A stretch of DNA of 64,000 bases from an uncultured Cohaesibacter sp. Its GTDB lineage: Bacteria > Pseudomonadota > Alphaproteobacteria > Rhizobiales > Cohaesibacteraceae. How positions within the stretch are numbered: position 1 is the first letter of the stretch; each line of letters begins with the position of its first letter. The DNA lies in contig NZ_OY759862.1 in assembly GCF_963662805.1 (NCBI RefSeq), forward strand, positions 394,427 to 458,426, given 5' to 3'. The position numbers and the translations under genes are program-made. The notes beneath the pieces were generated by a model. It had not been told where the DNA came from. It did not search any database and saw only the letters and a list, made by a program, of their open reading frames with translations. This document shows positions 1 through 8,091 of the stretch, piece by piece.

Positions 1-2
1 CC

Positions 3-20
3 CGGTGATGTCCATCACCG
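3..20. other. Short perfect hairpin at window edge
   Basis: A 7-bp perfect inverted repeat (CGGTGAT, loop GTCC, ATCACCG) lies about 70 bases before the MATE gene. No T-run follows, so it is not a clear intrinsic terminator. It may be the end of a transcription unit that enters from the left, or part of a coding region cut by the window edge. Confidence 0.3.
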
Positions 21-90
21 ATTTGGCCCCCAGTTTCGCTTGGCTACGGTTTCTTCTTTCTTAACTTGGCGTTAGCCACAGGTGAAAACC

Positions 91-1548
91 ATGTCCGACC
101 GGCCAATTTCGCCGGAAGAGCGCATTCGTGACAGCGTCACGGATGGTATCGTGATTCCCCCTGAAGCAAGAAGCGACAGCCTGTCCTGGACCGGCGAAAT
201 GCGCGCGACTTTGTCGCTCGCCTGGCCGCTGGTCTTCACGCAACTGGCGCAGTTCTCTCTCAACATCACCGACGTCATCATGATGGGTTGGCTTGGCCGC
301 GACTTTCTCGCTGCCGGATCCCTTGCATCTGCCTTGTTGCATCCTCTGCTTCTCTTCGGTATCGGCTCCCTCTCTGCGGTGGCTCCCATGGTCGCCCATG
401 CCATCGGTTCGGGCGAGCCGACCTCTGTCAGGCGCACCGCACGGCAGGGCATCTGGGTGGCCTTCCTGCTGGCCGCCATCCTGATGCTGATCATCTTTCA
501 GGCCGAGACCATCTTTCTGGCGACTGGTCAGCAGCCCGAGATTGCCGCCCTGTCGCAAAGCTATCTGGACTTTGCCGCTTTCAGCCTGTTTCCGGCGATT
601 GGTTTCATTGCCATGAGATCCCTGACCAGTGCGCATGGGGAGACCAAGATTGTGCTTGGGGTCACCATATTGAGCTTTTTTGTCAATTTTGCGGGCAACT
701 ATGCTCTGATGTTCGGGCATTTCGGGTTTCCCCGACTTGAACTGGCCGGTGCGGGGATCTCGACGAGTGTCGTCAATTTCTTCGTGTTTGGTTTCATGCT
801 CGTCTATGTCGGCCGTCGCCGTACCTACGCCGCCTATGATCTGTTTGCCCGCTTCTGGCGGCCCGACTGGCCGCGGTTTCGCGAAATTCTGCGGATTGGC
901 ATCCCTATCGGCTTTATGGTCATGGTCGAAGTCGGCCTCTTCTCTGCCGCTACCATGTTGATGGGCTGGCTGGGGACCGATGAGCTCGCAGCGCATACGG
1001 TGGCGATGCAATGCGCCGCCCTTGCCTTCATGGTGCCGCTGGGGCTGGGACAGGCTGCGACAATTCGTATCGGGCTCGCCTATGGCCGCCGTGCGATGGA
1101 TGGCATCCGCCGCGCCGGGTGGGTATCCATCGGGCTAGGTGTCGGCTTCATGGCCATTACCTGTTCGCTGTTCCTGACCATCCCGCATCATCTGATCGAG
1201 CTGTTTCTCGATCCGTTAGATCCTGTCAACACCGTCCCGATTGCGCTGGCTGTCAGCTATCTCGCCTTTGCGGGCCTGTTTCAGTTGGTCGATGGCCTTC
1301 AGGCCGTCACATCGAGTGCGTTGAGGGGGCTTGGCGATACGCGCGGACCAATGATGATTGCTGTCTTTGGCTATTGGGTCTGTGGCTTGCCAACGTCCTA
1401 CATTCTGGGCTTTGTTGTTGGATGGCGAGGAACCGGTATCTGGATCGGACTTGCCATCGGGTTGGCGGTGACGGGGCTGATACTGGCGCACCGCTTCTGG
1501 AATCGCGAAAGATTGGGGCTGTTGAAGTACGGTATGTCCGCAGCGTGA
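91..1548 (+). CDS. MATE family multidrug/toxic-compound efflux transporter
   Basis: This 485-residue polytopic inner-membrane protein belongs to the MATE (NorM-like) family, which exports cationic drugs and metabolites in exchange for Na+ or H+. The N-terminal 35 residues are hydrophilic. About twelve hydrophobic segments follow, arranged as two similar halves. The first membrane block contains PLVFTQLAQFSLNITDVIMM, the usual opening of the family, and the second half opens similarly with an IGIPIGFMVMVEVGLFSAATM stretch. Length is typical (450-490). I prefer the ATG at 91 over a GTG at 82 because the protein then begins MSDRPISPEE; neither has a strong ribosome binding site. It is followed by a DJ-1-like gene about 65 bases downstream. 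The substrate cannot be told from sequence. Confidence 0.93.
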   Translation: MSDRPISPEERIRDSVTDGIVIPPEARSDSLSWTGEMRATLSLAWPLVFTQLAQFSLNITDVIMMGWLGRDFLAAGSLASALLHPLLLFGIGSLSAVAPMVAHAIGSGEPTSVRRTARQGIWVAFLLAAILMLIIFQAETIFLATGQQPEIAALSQSYLDFAAFSLFPAIGFIAMRSLTSAHGETKIVLGVTILSFFVNFAGNYALMFGHFGFPRLELAGAGISTSVVNFFVFGFMLVYVGRRRTYAAYDLFARFWRPDWPRFREILRIGIPIGFMVMVEVGLFSAATMLMGWLGTDELAAHTVAMQCAALAFMVPLGLGQAATIRIGLAYGRRAMDGIRRAGWVSIGLGVGFMAITCSLFLTIPHHLIELFLDPLDPVNTVPIALAVSYLAFAGLFQLVDGLQAVTSSALRGLGDTRGPMMIAVFGYWVCGLPTSYILGFVVGWRGTGIWIGLAIGLAVTGLILAHRFWNRERLGLLKYGMSAA

Positions 1549-1575
1549 GAGCGGCTGCCTGATTTGGTCCAAGAC

Positions 1576-1600
1576 CAGGATCGGGCATGGCAGGATCGGG
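1576..1600. repeat. Two direct copies of CAGGATCGGG
   Basis: The decamer CAGGATCGGG occurs at 1576-1585 and again at 1591-1600, between the MATE stop codon and the next start. The spacing of 15 bases could suit a tandem regulator site, but two copies alone are weak evidence. Confidence 0.3.
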
Positions 1601-1614
1601 AATGAGGAATGACT

Positions 1615-2229
1615 ATGATCGAGCAGTATATTGGAATTCTCATCTATGATGATGTCGAGGTTCTGGATTTCAGCGGGCCGTTTGAAGTCCTCACGACCGC
1701 CCGCCGGGTTGCTGCAAAACTGGACACCGTCTTTCCCTATACCCCGTTGCTCATAGCCCCGGCCTCCGGCGCAGTTTCAGCCCGGGCGGGATATCAGGTA
1801 CTGCCGGACTATGATTTCCGCAGCCATCCAGATCTTGATTGTTTGCTGGTGCCCGGAGGGGTTCACGAACCACAACTCAAGAACGACGCCTTGATTGCGT
1901 GGATCAAGCAACAGGCCACGATGGTCTCGCTTGTTGCATCCGTTTGCACGGGGGCCTTCCTTCTCGCCGAGGCAGGTCTTGCCGAAGGCAGACAGATGAC
2001 CACGCACTGGGAAGACATTCCCGATTTTCGCGCGCGTTATCCGCATGTGGGTGTGCAGGAGAATGTGCGCTGGGTTGAAGATGGCGACATGATCAGTTCG
2101 GCCGGGATTTCCGCCGGGATCGATATGGCACTGCAGATGGTGGCGCGTCTCCATTCCGAAGAGCTGGCCACGAAGACCGCGCGACAGATGGAATTTGACT
2201 GGACGCGCACTGGGATCACAGTTGTCTGA
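1615..2229 (+). CDS. DJ-1/PfpI family (glutamine amidotransferase class I-like) protein
   Basis: A roughly 204-residue cytoplasmic protein of the DJ-1/PfpI superfamily. It matches the N-terminal domain of GATase-1-containing AraC regulators (FtrA type) but has no C-terminal DNA-binding domain. The nucleophile elbow is visible as ASVCTGAFLLAEAGLAEGRQMTTHW, with Cys followed by TGA and the usual downstream TTHW. The opening IGILIYDDVEVLDFSGPFEVL is also typical. Two in-frame ATGs (1609 and 1615) are possible. The GAGGA at 1604-1608 sits at good spacing only for 1615, so that start is chosen. Such stand-alone members include isonitrile hydratases and uncharacterised amidases, so the exact activity is unknown. 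Confidence 0.85.
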   Translation: MIEQYIGILIYDDVEVLDFSGPFEVLTTARRVAAKLDTVFPYTPLLIAPASGAVSARAGYQVLPDYDFRSHPDLDCLLVPGGVHEPQLKNDALIAWIKQQATMVSLVASVCTGAFLLAEAGLAEGRQMTTHWEDIPDFRARYPHVGVQENVRWVEDGDMISSAGISAGIDMALQMVARLHSEELATKTARQMEFDWTRTGITVV

Positions 2230-2336
2230 GCGTCTCCCGCTCCTATCGGGTGCCCGTACAAAAGAAACTCGGGCACCAGTCCAGTCACTCGATGATTATC
2301 GAGGGCAGGGAGCCTGACTGGCAGGATCGACGGATC

Positions 2337-2786
2337 TCATGTCGGCTTTTTGGGTGCCATGACGATGGCTTCACCCGACAGCACCAGCGCACCGTCAACC
2401 TTTGCCTCGCAATCCAGTACAACGCGTCGCCCACGATTGACCATTTCCCTGATGGTAACGGAGACTTCCAGTTTGTCGCCGGGACGGACCGGGGCCATGA
2501 ATTTTAGGCTCTGGGAGACATAGATGGCACCAGGGCCGGGCAGGCGCATCCCGAGAAGCGCCGAAAACAGGCTCGCGGTATAAAGTCCGTGAGCAATATT
2601 GCCGCCGAACCGGCTGGCCTCGCCATAGGCCTTGTCCACATGCACAGGGTTATAGTCGCCCGACACAGCAGCAAAGGCAGCAATGTCCTCTTCGGTGACC
2701 ACATGAGACAAGCCTTCACTCTGGCCAATGCTCATATCTTCATAATAGACGGTCCGGGGCGCGACGCCCTGCAGCGGTGCATTCAT
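2337..2786 (-). CDS. MaoC family (R)-specific enoyl-CoA hydratase-like protein
   Basis: A 149-residue single hot-dog-fold protein of the MaoC/PhaJ family. It probably hydrates trans-2-enoyl-CoA to (R)-3-hydroxyacyl-CoA, or a related thioester. The hydratase-2 signature is intact: SGDYNPVH with Asp44 and His49 as catalytic pair, followed by FGGNIAHGLYTASLFSALLG. The C-terminal half carries the conserved KFMAPVRPGDKLEVSVTI. Length fits the single-domain PhaJ type. It stands alone, transcribed against the DJ-1-like gene, so its pathway (fatty-acid oxidation, PHA precursor supply or short-chain acid metabolism) cannot be inferred from neighbours. Confidence 0.9.
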   Translation of the reverse strand: MNAPLQGVAPRTVYYEDMSIGQSEGLSHVVTEEDIAAFAAVSGDYNPVHVDKAYGEASRFGGNIAHGLYTASLFSALLGMRLPGPGAIYVSQSLKFMAPVRPGDKLEVSVTIREMVNRGRRVVLDCEAKVDGALVLSGEAIVMAPKKPT

Positions 2787-3324
2787 TTCATTGTTCCTCT
2801 TTAGAAGGCTGCGTCAGCCATCCTTGTTGTTTTCCACGGTCTGCCTTCCTCTGGTAGTGCCATGGCCGACTTTTTACTATTGCGACGCAACATCTAGTGA
2901 GCATATGCACAAATCCGGATGCCTGACAATCCTACCTTTGCCGATCAGTTTCAGATCTGTCCAAAAGTGACAACCCCAGCATTCCTGCCTGCTACGATGT
3001 TTTCCAACTGTTGGGGAAGACTTATTGTGGAGTGATCACGCCGAATTATGGTTAATCAAAATAAAGGTTAGGAAACTCTGAATAAACTACTTCATAAGAG
3101 TAAATTTTCGAGCATTTTCATCATATTTACTTGGAATTGACGCCTTTTGCGAACAATTCAACTTGCTGCGGACTTGGCCAGTTAACCGGTTTTTTAAACC
3201 CTTCAGCTAGTCTGCGTTCATCCCAGGGAGGCAAATGTCCCTGGTTCAAGAAGACCAAAGGTCTGCAAAGTCGAAAAGTCCGCCAACAAAAAGCGGCAAA
3301 GCAGTGTGAGTTTGGAGTAAACAA
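2787..3324. other. 538-base non-coding spacer before cheY
   Basis: No convincing gene is seen. The sequence is AT-richer than its surroundings around 3010-3130 and has a small AGACC-AAA-GGTCT dyad at 3252-3264. It should contain the divergent promoters of the maoC-like gene and cheY, but I cannot place a sigma-factor site with confidence. Confidence 0.5.
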
Positions 3325-3708
3325 ATGGCCCTCGATCTTTCAATGCCGGTACTTGTCGTCGACGACTACAAAACCATGATCCGGATCATCAAGAACTTGC
3401 TCAAGCAGCTCGGGTTCGAAGACGTTGATGACGCCGCTGACGGAACCGAAGCTCTGGCAAAAATGCAGGAACGCCGCTACGGCTTGGTGATTTCCGACTG
3501 GAACATGGAACCGATGACCGGTTATGAACTGCTCAAGCAGGTTCGCGCCAGCGACAGCCTGTCCAAGACACCATTCATCATGGTGACGGCAGAGTCCAAA
3601 ACCGAAAACGTTATTGCCGCCAAAAAAGCCGGTGTGAACAACTACATCGTGAAGCCTTTCAACGCGGCCACCCTGAAAACCAAAATCGACGCCGTCTTCG
3701 ACAATTGA
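3325..3708 (+). CDS. cheY: Chemotaxis response regulator CheY
   Basis: A 127-residue single-domain receiver protein. All phosphorylation residues are present: acidic pair Asp13-Asp14, phospho-acceptor Asp58 (in VISDWNMEPMTGYELL), Thr88 in the MVTAE motif and Lys110 in VKPF. The DWNMEPMTG signature and the absence of an output domain are typical of CheY proper, which carries the signal from CheA to the flagellar switch. The start at 3325 is supported by a GGAG (3313-3316). The next gene on the same strand encodes a CheZ phosphatase, so the two probably form a functional signal-termination pair. No CheA, CheW or receptor gene is in the window. Confidence 0.93.
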   Translation: MALDLSMPVLVVDDYKTMIRIIKNLLKQLGFEDVDDAADGTEALAKMQERRYGLVISDWNMEPMTGYELLKQVRASDSLSKTPFIMVTAESKTENVIAAKKAGVNNYIVKPFNAATLKTKIDAVFDN

Positions 3709-3784
3709 GTTGTTCGAATGCGAGCCGCGATGGCGGTCGTGGCGAGTCGATTCGTTTCAAAAACAGATTGTTTTGATGGGCCGA

Positions 3785-3805
3785 GGGTCGGGCTTCACCC
3801 GACCC
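3785..3805. other. 8-bp GC-rich hairpin between cheY and cheZ
   Basis: GGGTCGGG (3785-3792) pairs perfectly with CCCGACCC (3798-3805) around a five-base loop. There is no U-tract, so it would attenuate or stabilise the cheY message rather than act as a classical terminator. The rest of the roughly 400-base cheY-cheZ spacer shows no gene. Confidence 0.45.
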
Positions 3806-4112
3806 ACTCCCCGGCATAAGCCGAAAGGCAGACGATCTGAAACAAGACCGCCTCTGAAATCTGGATGTCTTTATCAACGCACCTCATCCACAAAGACGTT
3901 CAACACACTACGGATCGCAATCCTGACAAGCATCTCGCATCGTCAGGCCCCGTGACCCGCTTTAAGTCACTGGAAAGCCCCCGCAAAGAAGAGGGCAATA
4001 AAGATCTCGCTTTGAAGCCTCGATACGAACCGAGACGTAAAGAGAGATGGGAGACCTGGAAACAGGTTGGCTTCATTGGGAGCAAGACAAGCAACAAGTG
4101 GGCAAGAAAGTC

Positions 4113-4835
4113 ATGATAGCACAACAGAAACCCCTCAGTGATGACAAAGTAAAACAGCTTGTAACCTTTTTGGAACACACGAAAGGCGACAGCGTTTCAC
4201 TGACTGACATCATGTCCCTTGCTGAAGTGATGGCCGACAGTCTGGAGTCCTATCTCCAAGCGGTAGACCAGACCGTATATAGTGAATTCATGAGCATCGC
4301 CGAAGAGATCTCTTCCATGAAGAAAGAGATTTCAGCGCTACGTCCCTCGGAAATGCGCCACAACGCAATTCCCGATGCCGGTCGCGAGCTTGATGCAGTT
4401 GTCGAGGCTACCGAGAAAGCCACCAACATCATCATGTCATCGGCCGAAGAGATCATGGGTGCGGATACATCCGACGCCGATGCCTATCAGGCTCTGGTCA
4501 ACGACAAGATCATCGAGATTTTCGAAGCCTGTTCCTTCCAGGACATCACTGGCCAGCGCATTTCCAAGGTCGTCAACGCCCTCAACGTGATTGATCAGCG
4601 CGTCTCTACCTTCATCGACCGCATGAAAATGCAGAATGTCGAAGATGTCGAGATCGAGGAAACCGAAGCCGAACGCCGCAAACGCGAGCTGATCCTGCAT
4701 GGACCGCAGCATGATGGCGAAGGGGTGAATCAGTCCGAGGTTGATGCCATGCTGGCAGAACTTGGCTTTGGTGAAGAGAACGAGAAAACCACCGAGAAAA
4801 GCAATCAGAACGACATCGACGCCCTGTTCGACTGA
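4113..4835 (+). CDS. cheZ: CheZ-family CheY-P phosphatase with two CheY-docking-like tails
   Basis: A 240-residue, mostly helical protein that should dephosphorylate CheY-P. The catalytic stretch SFQDITGQR places Asp144 and Gln148 four residues apart, as the E. coli CheZ pair Asp143/Gln147 are. A long helix-rich N-terminus (residues 10-110) fits the four-helix-bundle hairpin of CheZ dimers. The charged linker (175-200) leads to NQSEVDAMLAELGF (206-219), close to the C-terminal CheY-binding peptide of enteric CheZ. A second, similar motif, NQNDIDALFD (231-240), ends the protein. The start at 4113 is chosen because it gives a compact N-terminus. An upstream in-frame ATG at 4047 would add 22 residues and has purines directly against it. 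It lies downstream of cheY. Confidence 0.88.
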   Translation: MIAQQKPLSDDKVKQLVTFLEHTKGDSVSLTDIMSLAEVMADSLESYLQAVDQTVYSEFMSIAEEISSMKKEISALRPSEMRHNAIPDAGRELDAVVEATEKATNIIMSSAEEIMGADTSDADAYQALVNDKIIEIFEACSFQDITGQRISKVVNALNVIDQRVSTFIDRMKMQNVEDVEIEETEAERRKRELILHGPQHDGEGVNQSEVDAMLAELGFGEENEKTTEKSNQNDIDALFD

Positions 4836-4884
4836 TCAGGCCCCAGTTTGTAGAATCTGTTTGTATGATCTGAAATGCTGAAAG

Positions 4885-4906
4885 AGCCGGGCCCGTCCCG
4901 GCTTTT
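4885..4906 (+). terminator. Intrinsic terminator after cheZ
   Basis: AGCCGGG (4885-4891) and CCCGGCT (4897-4903) form a 7-bp stem with loop CCCGT, followed by TTTT. It lies 50 bases past the cheZ stop, between convergent genes. Confidence 0.75.
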
Positions 4907-4932
4907 GACGTTTGTGGGTCTTTGAAAAAGGC

Positions 4933-6021
4933 TCAGGCTGACCAGTCGAAATAATTGAGCTCGTCCATTTCCTTGTAGAAACGGGAATCAAGGCTCATAT
5001 TCAACTCGTCCAGCACCACGGCTTTCTCATCCTCGGGCAGAAGATTGGCGAGATTTTCGGTAAGCCCACGTTTGCGTCGATAGAAGGGGGCGGTCCGCAA
5101 GGTTTCTTGACCAAGGGTTTCCTCCGGTAGGGTCTTCTTCTTGGCTTCACTCACGCGCCAGTTGCCACCGTTCATCAGATGCAGGAAAGCCCCGTTGTAG
5201 AGCTCGGCAACATATTTGCCGTCCTTGGTCTTGGTGTCCATTTCCAAAAAGGCCAGCACGGCAGGATCGAGGAATTCGGCTGTCTGATGGTCCCATTCCC
5301 CCATGCGACAGAACTCGATCTGCTTAAACCGAAAGTCAGGGGTCTGCTTGATGTAATAGTGCAGCGCCGCACCGGTGTCGCCACCGACCGTCAGGAACGG
5401 GAAGATTCGCTTGTGGTAGCCGTAGAAATTCACCCGTTCATTGTCAAAGACGAAGAGATCGGGATTGGGCAGGGTGGCCGAGTCAAAGCCAAAGAAGGCA
5501 TTCCAGATATAGCTGATCCGCATCCATTTGCGCGAGCGGTGGATCTTGGTGTGCAGATCCCCGAAGGCATGGGCATCCCCGAGCATCGGCGCATAGGTGA
5601 AGGGCGCGACCGGGAAAGCATCGGCATCAAGAAACAGGATCTTGTTGCCCGACGGTTTGGCAAAGAATTTCAGGCCATAGTCGATGACATTGCCCGTTCG
5701 GGTCGATGGCGTGTCGCGCCGGGCAATCGGGCGGTCATAGATCAAGGTCCGGTTCTTGTGAATGACTGGTGGCACCGGCAGATGATTGATGCCGAGGCGA
5801 TAGCAGATATCTTTGATCCGCTCCCGCATGCCGCGCGTGAACAGGTTGGTTCTGTGCGGGTCGTTGGTGGCGTCATTGAGGATGTTGAGCGTGAAGGGTT
5901 CGGCCATGTATTTCTTGAACAGGAAATATTGCAGAGCCACGAATTCCGGCGAATTGACCGACGATGTGTAGATATCGATCACTGCTTCCTTGTTGGCACT
6001 GCTGCCCGCCAAATCCGTCAT
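4933..6021 (-). CDS. Putative glycosyltransferase-like protein (GT-A fold, DxD motif)
   Basis: A 362-residue soluble protein that I do not recognise as a named family. Residues 118-140 contain GNKILFLDADAFPVAPF, a hydrophobic strand ending in an Asp-x-Asp pair (Asp132, Asp134). This is typical of metal- and nucleotide-sugar-binding GT-A glycosyltransferases. A downstream VGGDTGAALHYY and a later acidic stretch would fit an acceptor-side region, but this is inference. There is no signal peptide or membrane segment. The start at 6021 (MTDLAGSS) is chosen because GGAGG lies eight bases upstream; a TTG at 6036 would be out of register with it. It stands alone between convergent cheZ and a co-oriented exported-protein gene. 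No other polysaccharide gene is adjacent, so substrate and product are unknown. Confidence 0.6.
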   Translation of the reverse strand: MTDLAGSSANKEAVIDIYTSSVNSPEFVALQYFLFKKYMAEPFTLNILNDATNDPHRTNLFTRGMRERIKDICYRLGINHLPVPPVIHKNRTLIYDRPIARRDTPSTRTGNVIDYGLKFFAKPSGNKILFLDADAFPVAPFTYAPMLGDAHAFGDLHTKIHRSRKWMRISYIWNAFFGFDSATLPNPDLFVFDNERVNFYGYHKRIFPFLTVGGDTGAALHYYIKQTPDFRFKQIEFCRMGEWDHQTAEFLDPAVLAFLEMDTKTKDGKYVAELYNGAFLHLMNGGNWRVSEAKKKTLPEETLGQETLRTAPFYRRKRGLTENLANLLPEDEKAVVLDELNMSLDSRFYKEMDELNYFDWSA

Positions 6022-6176
6022 GCCTTCAGCCTCCAAGTCTGGGTCTGGCCGACAACATCACTTGCCCATATTGGAACCGGCCAGCCAATTTGCTCCTGTA
6101 TAGCGGCCCGGAGGGGCGAGCGAAAGACCTTCATCGTCTTCTCGGCACAGACAATTGACTGATCCCGGAAGAACCG

Positions 6177-7673
6177 TCACGAGCGGATGCTGTGATAGAG
6201 CTTCCGAAAAGGCCAGGTGACCAGCATGATCCAGTCACGCATGATGAGCCAGACGAGGCCCGGCACCAGCACCAGAACTGCGAACGGCAGGAAGGTGAGG
6301 CCGCGAATGGACTTCACCACCGCGCCCGAGTCAGGACCAACGCCGAACAAACCCCAGATTCCTGCCCACCAATGCCACGTCACCAGCGAGACGATGAGAG
6401 AGACCACGAGCACGATGGCAATGGCAATCAGATCGCCATTGGAAACCCACGGGATCCATCGACCATTCACTTCATCCGTATGTCGTGGCTCTTCTGCATT
6501 GATCCGGATCGAGTGGACGCCGATGCGGAAAGGGACCTCAAGGAGCCCTTCGCCCGTGGCCCTGGCCAGTTTGGCAAAGCCTCCAGATTCAGACGTCGCT
6601 GCACTGCGCGGAGTATCGAAATTGGCGCTGAGCACGACCCGGTGACCACCTTCCCGGCTGGAGCGGATCACCGCCATTGCATCAGGTGGAGTGAGCGCCT
6701 CGAACAGATCGCGCTGGGTCATGGCAGACTGAGCATCGGCGAAGCGTTTCTCGAAGCCTGACTTGTTGAACCAGCCCGTGCCGGGCTGTCGCGGGGTCGA
6801 GGACTGCACGATCATCAGATTGACCCGCTGAACATCTGCGGATTTCTCAAGCGCATCAAGCGAGATCCTGCGGGCCTCCTTGCCATCTTGAACCACCAGC
6901 CAGCGCTGATTGCTTGCAGCCTCCGCCTCGATCTTACCGGTGAGGACGAGCGTCTTGTTCTTGTAGCGCGACAGGGAAATATCGAGAGCATCTGGCGCGA
7001 GCGAGGCAATCGGGTCTGCCGCTTGTGCGGAGGCCTGCGCCGAGGCTGACTGGCTGTCAAAGCGCGCCATCTTCAGATCGGACCGATTGAGGCCACGCCG
7101 CATCAGATCGATATTGGCGTCAAGCGCACGCACCGAAGACGGATCGAGCAGCATTTTGGGGCCGAGGACCACCATCAGACGTGGCTTTCCACCGTCCGAT
7201 TTCACGACGAGTGGCAGGATCTGCGCCCGATTTCGCACGAGATGCAGGTCTGCCCCATTGGGCCGGGATGTCAGGTCCTCGCGTAGCTTGAAGAAGTCCT
7301 CTTCCCTCACGGCGATGGCAGCTCTCTTCGGGACGTCGTCGAAATGCGCCTCCAGACTGCCTGCGAGATCGTCGAGTTTGCTGAGCGTGTGGGCTTCCCC
7401 TTCCACACCCACAAGGCGCCAGCTGCCGCCCTCTGCAGGTACAAGCGCAACGCGGGCGGCATCATCCGCACCGGGAAGATGCCGAGCGAGACGGCCCGCC
7501 TCTTCAAGGCTCGGAATAAGATGATCAATCTTCTTCGCCGCTCCGGACGCAACATGTTCTCCACCTCTGATGATCGATGACAAAATGCCTGCCTGAACAG
7601 AATGGTTCCCGCTCGATTGGATCGCGATGAATGCAAGACAGGCAACAAGGATATGGCGAGCGATCTGTCGCAT
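6177..7673 (-). CDS. Unrecognised exported protein with C-terminal membrane anchor
   Basis: A 498-residue protein of no family I recognise. Residues 1-28 look like a signal peptide (basic MRQIARH, then a hydrophobic stretch, with VQAG as a plausible cleavage region). The large central region (30-410) is hydrophilic and presumably periplasmic. It has three LVV/LIV-type strand segments, including RLMVVLGPKMLLDPSSVRALD and an NLMIVQSS run, that suggest repeated alpha/beta units. Two strongly hydrophobic segments follow near residues 425-445 and 463-485, with the Trp-rich WHWWAGIWG between them, and a short basic tail ends the protein. The topology would be periplasmic domain plus hairpin anchor. 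It has no obvious partner gene; the upstream neighbour is the end of the ETF-QO gene, about 190 bases away. I cannot assign a function. Confidence 0.7.
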   Translation of the reverse strand: MRQIARHILVACLAFIAIQSSGNHSVQAGILSSIIRGGEHVASGAAKKIDHLIPSLEEAGRLARHLPGADDAARVALVPAEGGSWRLVGVEGEAHTLSKLDDLAGSLEAHFDDVPKRAAIAVREEDFFKLREDLTSRPNGADLHLVRNRAQILPLVVKSDGGKPRLMVVLGPKMLLDPSSVRALDANIDLMRRGLNRSDLKMARFDSQSASAQASAQAADPIASLAPDALDISLSRYKNKTLVLTGKIEAEAASNQRWLVVQDGKEARRISLDALEKSADVQRVNLMIVQSSTPRQPGTGWFNKSGFEKRFADAQSAMTQRDLFEALTPPDAMAVIRSSREGGHRVVLSANFDTPRSAATSESGGFAKLARATGEGLLEVPFRIGVHSIRINAEEPRHTDEVNGRWIPWVSNGDLIAIAIVLVVSLIVSLVTWHWWAGIWGLFGVGPDSGAVVKSIRGLTFLPFAVLVLVPGLVWLIMRDWIMLVTWPFRKLYHSIRS

Positions 7674-7804
7674 TGGAAAGGGCCTTTGTCCGAAAGTGTC
7701 CGGCGAGGACTATGAGGGGTATTGATTGAGCAACTATACATGCATGAGCCAGAATCGAAGGGCATTCTGACTAGTCGAGTTTGCCCCATCAATTCCTCGA
7801 ACGC

Positions 7805-7837
7805 AAAAAGGGCCGTACAGGTTCACCAGCGCGGCCC
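7805..7837 (-). terminator. Intrinsic terminator below the ETF-QO gene
   Basis: GGGCCG (7810-7815) pairs with CGGCCC (7832-7837). An A-run at 7805-7809 gives the U-tract on the minus strand. It sits beyond the duplicated 3' end of the ETF-QO gene and would end that transcript. Confidence 0.6.
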
Positions 7838-7862
7838 CTAATTTTAGTCAACAGAACAGCTT

Positions 7863-8091
7863 TTACATGTTCGGATAGGTCGGCCCGCCGGCCCCTTCGG
7901 GCACCCTCCACGTGATGTTGCCGTTCGGGTCCTTGATGTCACAAGATGCGCCATGCGGGCTTGCCCGCATGATCAGCGTATCGTCAGGAAAAACCTGTGA
8001 CATCACAAGGTTACATGTTCGGATAGGTCGGCCCACCAGCCCCTTCGGGCACCGTCCATGTGATGTTGCCGTTCGGGTCTTTGATGTCACA
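7863..8091 (-). repeat. Duplicated last 81 bases of the ETF-QO gene, two copies 148 bases apart
   Basis: Bases 7863-7943 repeat 8011-8091, the true 3' end of the ETF-QO gene including its TAA stop. The copies differ at five of 81 positions. Read in the ETF-QO frame, four differences are silent and one changes Thr to Arg (ITWTVPEG against ITWRVPEG). Between the copies (7953-7970) is a perfect ATGCGGGC/GCCCGCAT hairpin with a two-base loop. The downstream copy lacks the CVHCKTC iron-sulfur ligands just upstream of the repeat, so it is a fragment. An ATG near 8002 could in principle drive a 46-codon reading frame through it, with no sign that it does. Confidence 0.85.
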
